The notes beneath the pieces were generated by a model. The model saw only the letters and a list, made by a program, of their open reading frames with translations. It did not search any database and was not told the origin of the DNA. A stretch of DNA of 64,000 nt. Origin: a bacterium (GTDB taxonomy: Bacteria; Actinomycetota; Acidimicrobiia; Spongiisociales; ZC4RG35). The stretch spans positions 1-64,000 of the forward strand of contig JAHEJW010000009.1 in NCBI GenBank assembly GCA_024638655.1. Reading direction: 5' to 3'. The stretch's first letter is position 1. Each line of letters starts with the position of its first letter. Shown piece by piece: positions 60,630 to 64,000 of the stretch. The position numbers and the translations under genes were made by a program.

Positions 60630-61902
60630 GTCACAGGTTGATGACGGACTCTTGGCAGGAGTGTTCCACACTGGACAGACCGATGGGTCGGCTGCCGGAG
60701 AGGTTCATCTACTACCCGCCGACCTGGAGACCATTCCTCCGGGCCCGTTCCTCGGGTCGATCCTCTCGGTTGTGGATCCGGGAAGCCTGGTCGGTCGGGA
60801 CGTGGTTCGGTACGTGCAGGCCCAGGCCAGGCTGGTCTCCCACCATCAGGCGTCGTATTACATCGGGATCACAGAATTGGCCCGCGCCACCCACGCCACC
60901 ACCACGGAGAGAGACACGGTGCCCAACGAGTTCGCCTCGGACGAGCTGGCTGCTGCCGTTGCCAAGACCCGGAGGGCTGCGGAGGCAGACGTCGACCTTG
61001 CTTTGGATTTGAGATACCGGCTACCCAGTGTGTGGAAGGCTCTCGAGGCCGGGAAGATAGACCTGGCCAAGGCCAGAGTCTTCTCCCAGGAACTGGTCAC
61101 GCTCCATACCAGACACATTCCCGTCGTCGTCGATTCGCTAGTCGACTCCGCAGCCGACTTGACCACCGGCCAACTTCGCACCCGACTGAAGAAGGCCGTA
61201 CTTGAAGCCGACCTCGAAGCAGCGCAAATCCAATATGAGTTGGGGTTGGGAGACCGAAAACTGGTTGTCTACCCCAACCCGGACCACACCGCCAGCATGG
61301 CGCTGGCGTCGGTCGACCCGCTCGAAGCCGTCGCCGCCGGCAACCACGTACATCACGTAGCACTCGAGCTGAAGCGGCTTCCCGGTGAGAGCAGAACCAT
61401 TGACCAGCTCAAAGCCGACGTAGCCATCGACCTGCTGCAGGGAAAGACCACGCACGTCAGCGACGGCACCTCCATCCAGCCCAATAGGGTCGTCGTTCGG
61501 TCCACCAGTGACTCACCGACTGGGCACATCACCGGCTACGGACCCGTCCTGACCACCACAACAGCTTCTGAAACACCACCTGCCGAAAAAGACGACCGAG
61601 TCGGCGACTGCCATCACACAGAAGCCAGGAAACCCACCAAGACCCAGATCCAACACATCGTGGGCCGTTACCCCAGCTGCATCCACCCCGGATGTCGCAT
61701 GCCCGCCAACCAGTGCGATATCGATCATCGTCGACCCTGGCACAACGGTGGCAAAACCAGCTGCGCCAATCTCGCCCCACTCTGCCGGCATCACCACAGG
61801 TGCAAAGATCAGGGCGGTTGGCGGCTCCAGCGAAACCCGGACGACAGCCATACGTGGACCAGCCCCCTCGGGCACACCTACACCACCGAAAGGCCCCCGT
61901 AG
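60622..61902 (+). CDS. DUF222/HNH endonuclease-like protein (13E12-repeat family)
   Basis: About 426 residues. An N-terminal DUF222 region (helical; LGSILSVVDPGSLVGRDVVRYVQAQARLVSHHQASYY...LPSVWKALEAGKIDLAKARVF) is followed by a C-terminal HNH nuclease motif CIHPGCRMPANQCDIDHRRPWHNGGKTSCANLAPLCRHHHRCKD with the zinc-ligand Cys residues. This type is abundant and often duplicated in Actinobacteria. In Mycobacterium several members are LexA-regulated, and an SOS box also covers the start here. The start ATG 60622 is preferred over GTG 60604. Confidence 0.9.
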   Translation: MFVSQVDDGLLAGVFHTGQTDGSAAGEVHLLPADLETIPPGPFLGSILSVVDPGSLVGRDVVRYVQAQARLVSHHQASYYIGITELARATHATTTERDTVPNEFASDELAAAVAKTRRAAEADVDLALDLRYRLPSVWKALEAGKIDLAKARVFSQELVTLHTRHIPVVVDSLVDSAADLTTGQLRTRLKKAVLEADLEAAQIQYELGLGDRKLVVYPNPDHTASMALASVDPLEAVAAGNHVHHVALELKRLPGESRTIDQLKADVAIDLLQGKTTHVSDGTSIQPNRVVVRSTSDSPTGHITGYGPVLTTTTASETPPAEKDDRVGDCHHTEARKPTKTQIQHIVGRYPSCIHPGCRMPANQCDIDHRRPWHNGGKTSCANLAPLCRHHHRCKDQGGWRLQRNPDDSHTWTSPLGHTYTTERPP

Positions 61903-61956
61903 CCGGCCCAAGGAAACTTGGAGAGGCCCGTTAGTCGATCCGGTTAATCGATCCCA

Positions 61957-62349
61957 TTATTCGATGAGGTCTCCGGGGAAGTCGGGGACGTCCACCGCAT
62001 ACCGCTCGAGGAGCTCCAGTGGGACGATCTGGTTTGCTAGCTCATGTGTGGCAGCAAGAACCACCGGTGCGGCTGCTCCATCGTGGTGTGCTTTCAGCCA
62101 GTTGCGTGCCGTCACACACCACCGATCTCCCGGCTGCAAACCTGGGAATTGATACATGGGCATCGGTGTCATCAGGTCGTTGCCTATCTCCTTCTGATGA
62201 TCGAGAAACTCGGCGGTGACCACCGCGCAGATCGTGTGACTGCCAAGGTCTTCGGGCGACGTCGCGCAAGAGCCGTCACGGAACCAGCCAGTGACAGGAT
62301 CCAGACTGCACGGCTCCAGCTCATCTCCAAGCACGTTCTTCTCCGGCAT
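61957..62349 (-). CDS. DUF2237 family protein
   Basis: 130 residues with the DUF2237 pattern: NVLGDELEPCSLDPVTGWFRDGSCATSPEDLGSHTICAVVTAEFLDHQKEIGNDL and QFPGLQPGDRWCVTARNWLKAHHDGAAAPVVLAATHELANQIVPLELLERYA. The conserved Cys and His suggest metal or cofactor binding; the function is unknown. A strong GGAGGAGG precedes the ATG. It ends about 55 bases from the convergent HNH gene. Confidence 0.93.
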   Translation of the reverse strand: MPEKNVLGDELEPCSLDPVTGWFRDGSCATSPEDLGSHTICAVVTAEFLDHQKEIGNDLMTPMPMYQFPGLQPGDRWCVTARNWLKAHHDGAAAPVVLAATHELANQIVPLELLERYAVDVPDFPGDLIE

Positions 62350-62369
62350 CGATCCTCCTCCGGGCTACA

Positions 62370-63140
62370 TCAAAACACGAGCACGGTCAAGAGCCCCACC
62401 GACAGGCAATAGACCGCAAATGGTATGAGCCCGGTGCGTCGCAAAGCTGCCAGAAGCCAGGCTATGGCCAGATATCCGGACACGGCGGCGACCAGGAGCC
62501 CTACGAGTAATTCCACCTGGAGCCCGGCTCCCATCACGTCGGGTAGTTGGGTCAGACCAGCGCCTGCTATGGCTGGAATGCCGAGGAGGAAGCTGAATCG
62601 AGCCGCCTCCACGGGTTGAAACCCTCTGCCATTGCCTGCAGAGATCGTTATCCCCGATCTGGAAATGCCCGGAATCAGGGCAAACGCCTGTGCGACGCCT
62701 ACCACCACCGCGTCCGGAACGCGACCATCGGCCAGCGATCTCACTCCCTGTGCCAGCCGCTGTCCGATGAGGAGGATGACACCGGTCGTCATCAGGGTCC
62801 ACCCGACGTTGGAAACCGTCTCCTGGAACCGCTCCAGTGTGGGCTCGAGAGGGAGGCCGATGATGGCGGGGACGGTCCCCACTGCGACGAGGAGCATTAT
62901 CCGTCGGCCCTCCGCATCGGACCTGAATCGGAGGACTTTCATGACGTCAGATCGGAAATAGACGAGGACGGCGATGAGGGTGCCGAGGTGGAGCACGGCC
63001 GAGACCTCGAGGCTCGGGGGGGAGATGTCCATTCCGGCACGCTCCAGGAACGCAGGAACCACCACCAGGTGACCCGACGACGATATGGGCAGAAACTCGG
63101 TGAGACCCTGGACGAGGCCCCAGATGATCGCAGGGAGCAC
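62370..63140 (-). CDS. uppP: undecaprenyl-diphosphatase UppP (BacA)
   Basis: 256 residues from GTG 63140. Integral membrane phosphatase that recycles the lipid carrier of cell-wall synthesis: GLVQGLTEFLPISSSGHLVVVPAFL (catalytic Glu/Ser region) and the second signature ALIPGISRSGITISAGNGRG. Eight predicted helices. Overexpression of this family confers bacitracin tolerance, but here it is a housekeeping gene. Confidence 0.95.
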   Translation of the reverse strand: MLPAIIWGLVQGLTEFLPISSSGHLVVVPAFLERAGMDISPPSLEVSAVLHLGTLIAVLVYFRSDVMKVLRFRSDAEGRRIMLLVAVGTVPAIIGLPLEPTLERFQETVSNVGWTLMTTGVILLIGQRLAQGVRSLADGRVPDAVVVGVAQAFALIPGISRSGITISAGNGRGFQPVEAARFSFLLGIPAIAGAGLTQLPDVMGAGLQVELLVGLLVAAVSGYLAIAWLLAALRRTGLIPFAVYCLSVGLLTVLVF

Positions 63141-63252
63141 GAGGGCACGCTAGCCAGGCATGTGTTGGTTATGGGTGGGCGAGCTCGACCGCATACAAGT
63201 CGTATACGAATGGGAGGTCATGCTGAGCTGGAGGGGGAAGCACCCAAATCCT

Positions 63253-63771
63253 TCAATCGGTGGCGACGAGAACACTCACCCTGCCGGCTATGGCAGCCAG
63301 CGCAACTCGAGGCGCCAGATCCGATGGGACGGCGACTCCGCCGAGCGACGACGTCAGACCGTCGGAGTCGCCGGTCGAGCTGATCACCCCATCGATCAAA
63401 TCACCGTCGTCGAGCAGGGCGATCTTCACTCGATCGCCGGTAAGGGCGCCTTGGGGCACGTCCATCGACACGATCAGCCATCCCCGGGGCATGACCGATG
63501 ACTCGTCTCCGGTGTGGGCGGCGAGGACCGGAGCGCCCGCCGGGATCGCAGCGAGGGCATGTGCTCCCGCCTCGGGCGCCTCCAATAGCCCCTTGGGCAA
63601 CGGGCGCAACTCGGTGTTGTGGGTGCCCAGTTGTTCTCCCGCCTCGATGTCGGTCGTGGCAAAGGGGTGATCGACCACAGGTTCGGGTTTGACCTCCATC
63701 CAGAGTGCGAAGAGAGAGAACGCGGCCACCGCTACCCATTTGGACCACGGCGGTCGGTCGAGCCAGATCAT
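63253..63771 (-). CDS. SAF-domain (CpaB/RcpC-like) membrane protein
   Basis: 172 residues. A short N-terminal helix (WVAVAAFSLFALWM) anchors a SAF domain: TTDIEAGEQLGTHNTELRPLPKGLLEAPEAGAHALAAIPAGAPVLAAHTG, then a beta-rich tail GALTGDRVKIALLDDGDLIDGVISS. The resemblance is to pilus-assembly CpaB and flagellar FlgA types, but no tad or flagellar genes are in the window. It could be part of a pilus system located outside the window to the right. Confidence 0.7.
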   Translation of the reverse strand: MIWLDRPPWSKWVAVAAFSLFALWMEVKPEPVVDHPFATTDIEAGEQLGTHNTELRPLPKGLLEAPEAGAHALAAIPAGAPVLAAHTGDESSVMPRGWLIVSMDVPQGALTGDRVKIALLDDGDLIDGVISSTGDSDGLTSSLGGVAVPSDLAPRVALAAIAGRVSVLVATD

Positions 63772-63818
63772 GGCCCGAAAGTACGGTCAGGCCGGCCGGG
63801 TTGGAAGAGGGGTGAGGC

Positions 63819-64000
63819 TCAGTCGTCCGAAGAGGTCTTCGCCGCCGTTTCAGCTTTTGGCTTCGACTCGCTCGTCGTCTTTGACTTCTTGTCGTCGGAA
63901 GAGGCCGACTTGGTGGCGCTGGCGGTCTTCGAATCGGTTGCGTAGAAGCCTGATCCCTTGAAGACGATCCCACTGGCGTGGAATCGCTTCTTCAAATCGC
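63819..64000 (-). CDS. FmdB-type zinc-ribbon protein, 3' part (5' end outside window)
   Basis: The minus-strand frame open to the window edge reads ...KRFHASGIVFKGSGFYATDSKTAS, followed by a Lys/Ser/Thr/Asp-rich tail ending at the stop (63819-63821). 'IVFKGSGFYATD' is the conserved end of FmdB-family regulatory zinc-ribbon proteins; the Cys4 ribbon would be in the missing N-terminus. The low-complexity charged tail of about 40 residues is a common actinobacterial addition. Only 60 codons are present. Confidence 0.85.
   Translation of the reverse strand, partial: DLKKRFHASGIVFKGSGFYATDSKTASATKSASSDDKKSKTTSESKPKAETAAKTSSDD

Noticed and set aside
1-64000. CRISPR arrays, prophage, insertion sequences, tRNA or rRNA genes
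   Set aside because: No regular repeat-spacer pattern, integrase, transposase or conserved RNA sequence was seen on either strand by eye. A tool search could still find a missed tRNA.

Overview
The window is a gene-dense chromosomal segment from a high-GC, apparently single-membrane (monoderm) actinobacterium. Supporting signs are sortase, LysM/M23 and UppP wall genes, F420-type oxidoreductases (LLM class and DDN family), a DUF222/HNH '13E12-like' gene behind a mycobacterial-type SOS box, an actinobacterial-style Mrp, many GTG/TTG starts, frequent 4-bp start/stop overlaps, and few strong Shine-Dalgarno sites. An uncultured Acidimicrobiia-like lineage fits, but the sequence alone does not prove it. 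No rRNA, tRNA, CRISPR array, IS element or phage was seen.

Layout. 0-5.6 kb: 3' end of sufB, two small genes, an OmpR-type two-component system, a ROK sugar kinase and a membrane-anchored HtrA-like protease. 5.6-9.2 kb: a cobalamin riboswitch controlling btuF-btuC-btuD-cobO (B12 uptake and adenosylation). 9.2-22.9 kb: a DrrAB-like exporter, an APH-like kinase, a DUF885 peptidase, a flavin reductase, a TetR gene divergent from an alcohol dehydrogenase with four operator-like sites between them, DUF4389, a LysM-M23 peptidase, rlmN, an LLM oxidoreductase and a gamma-glutamyltransferase. 22.9-26.6 kb: a 415-bp structured leader, then two overlapping membrane HD-GYP/HD proteins and DUF5317. 26.6-34.6 kb: enoyl-CoA hydratase, sortase, TlpA-like protein, aconitase, a Cys-rich ArsR/SufR-like regulator divergent from mrp across a perfect 18-bp palindrome, and membrane proteins. 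34.6-47.3 kb: an amine/polyamine theme (FAD amine oxidase-like enzyme, class III aminotransferase, amidohydrolase, potABCD, C45 acyltransferase, GNAT, agmatinase). 47.3-51.8 kb: the most notable block, described below. 51.8-57.1 kb: aldehyde dehydrogenase divergent from a three-gene operon (GSAM-like aminotransferase, DapB-like reductase, TPP enzyme). 57-64 kb: CHRD/FG-GAP secreted protein, lipoprotein, SOS-controlled DUF222/HNH gene, DUF2237, uppP, SAF protein and the 3' end of an FmdB-type zinc-ribbon gene.

The standout locus (47.6-51.8 kb) holds a heliorhodopsin, a CarH/LitR-like adenosylcobalamin photosensor that lacks the usual MerR DNA-binding domain, and, divergently, an SDR-DUF2867 protein, an ECF sigma factor and a very short zinc-binding anti-sigma factor. 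Two chemically different light-sensor families sit next to a sigma/anti-sigma switch. The B12 operon about 40 kb away could supply the chromophore of the second sensor. I infer a light-responsive signalling module. The family assignments rest on visible motifs. The functional coupling is a hypothesis.
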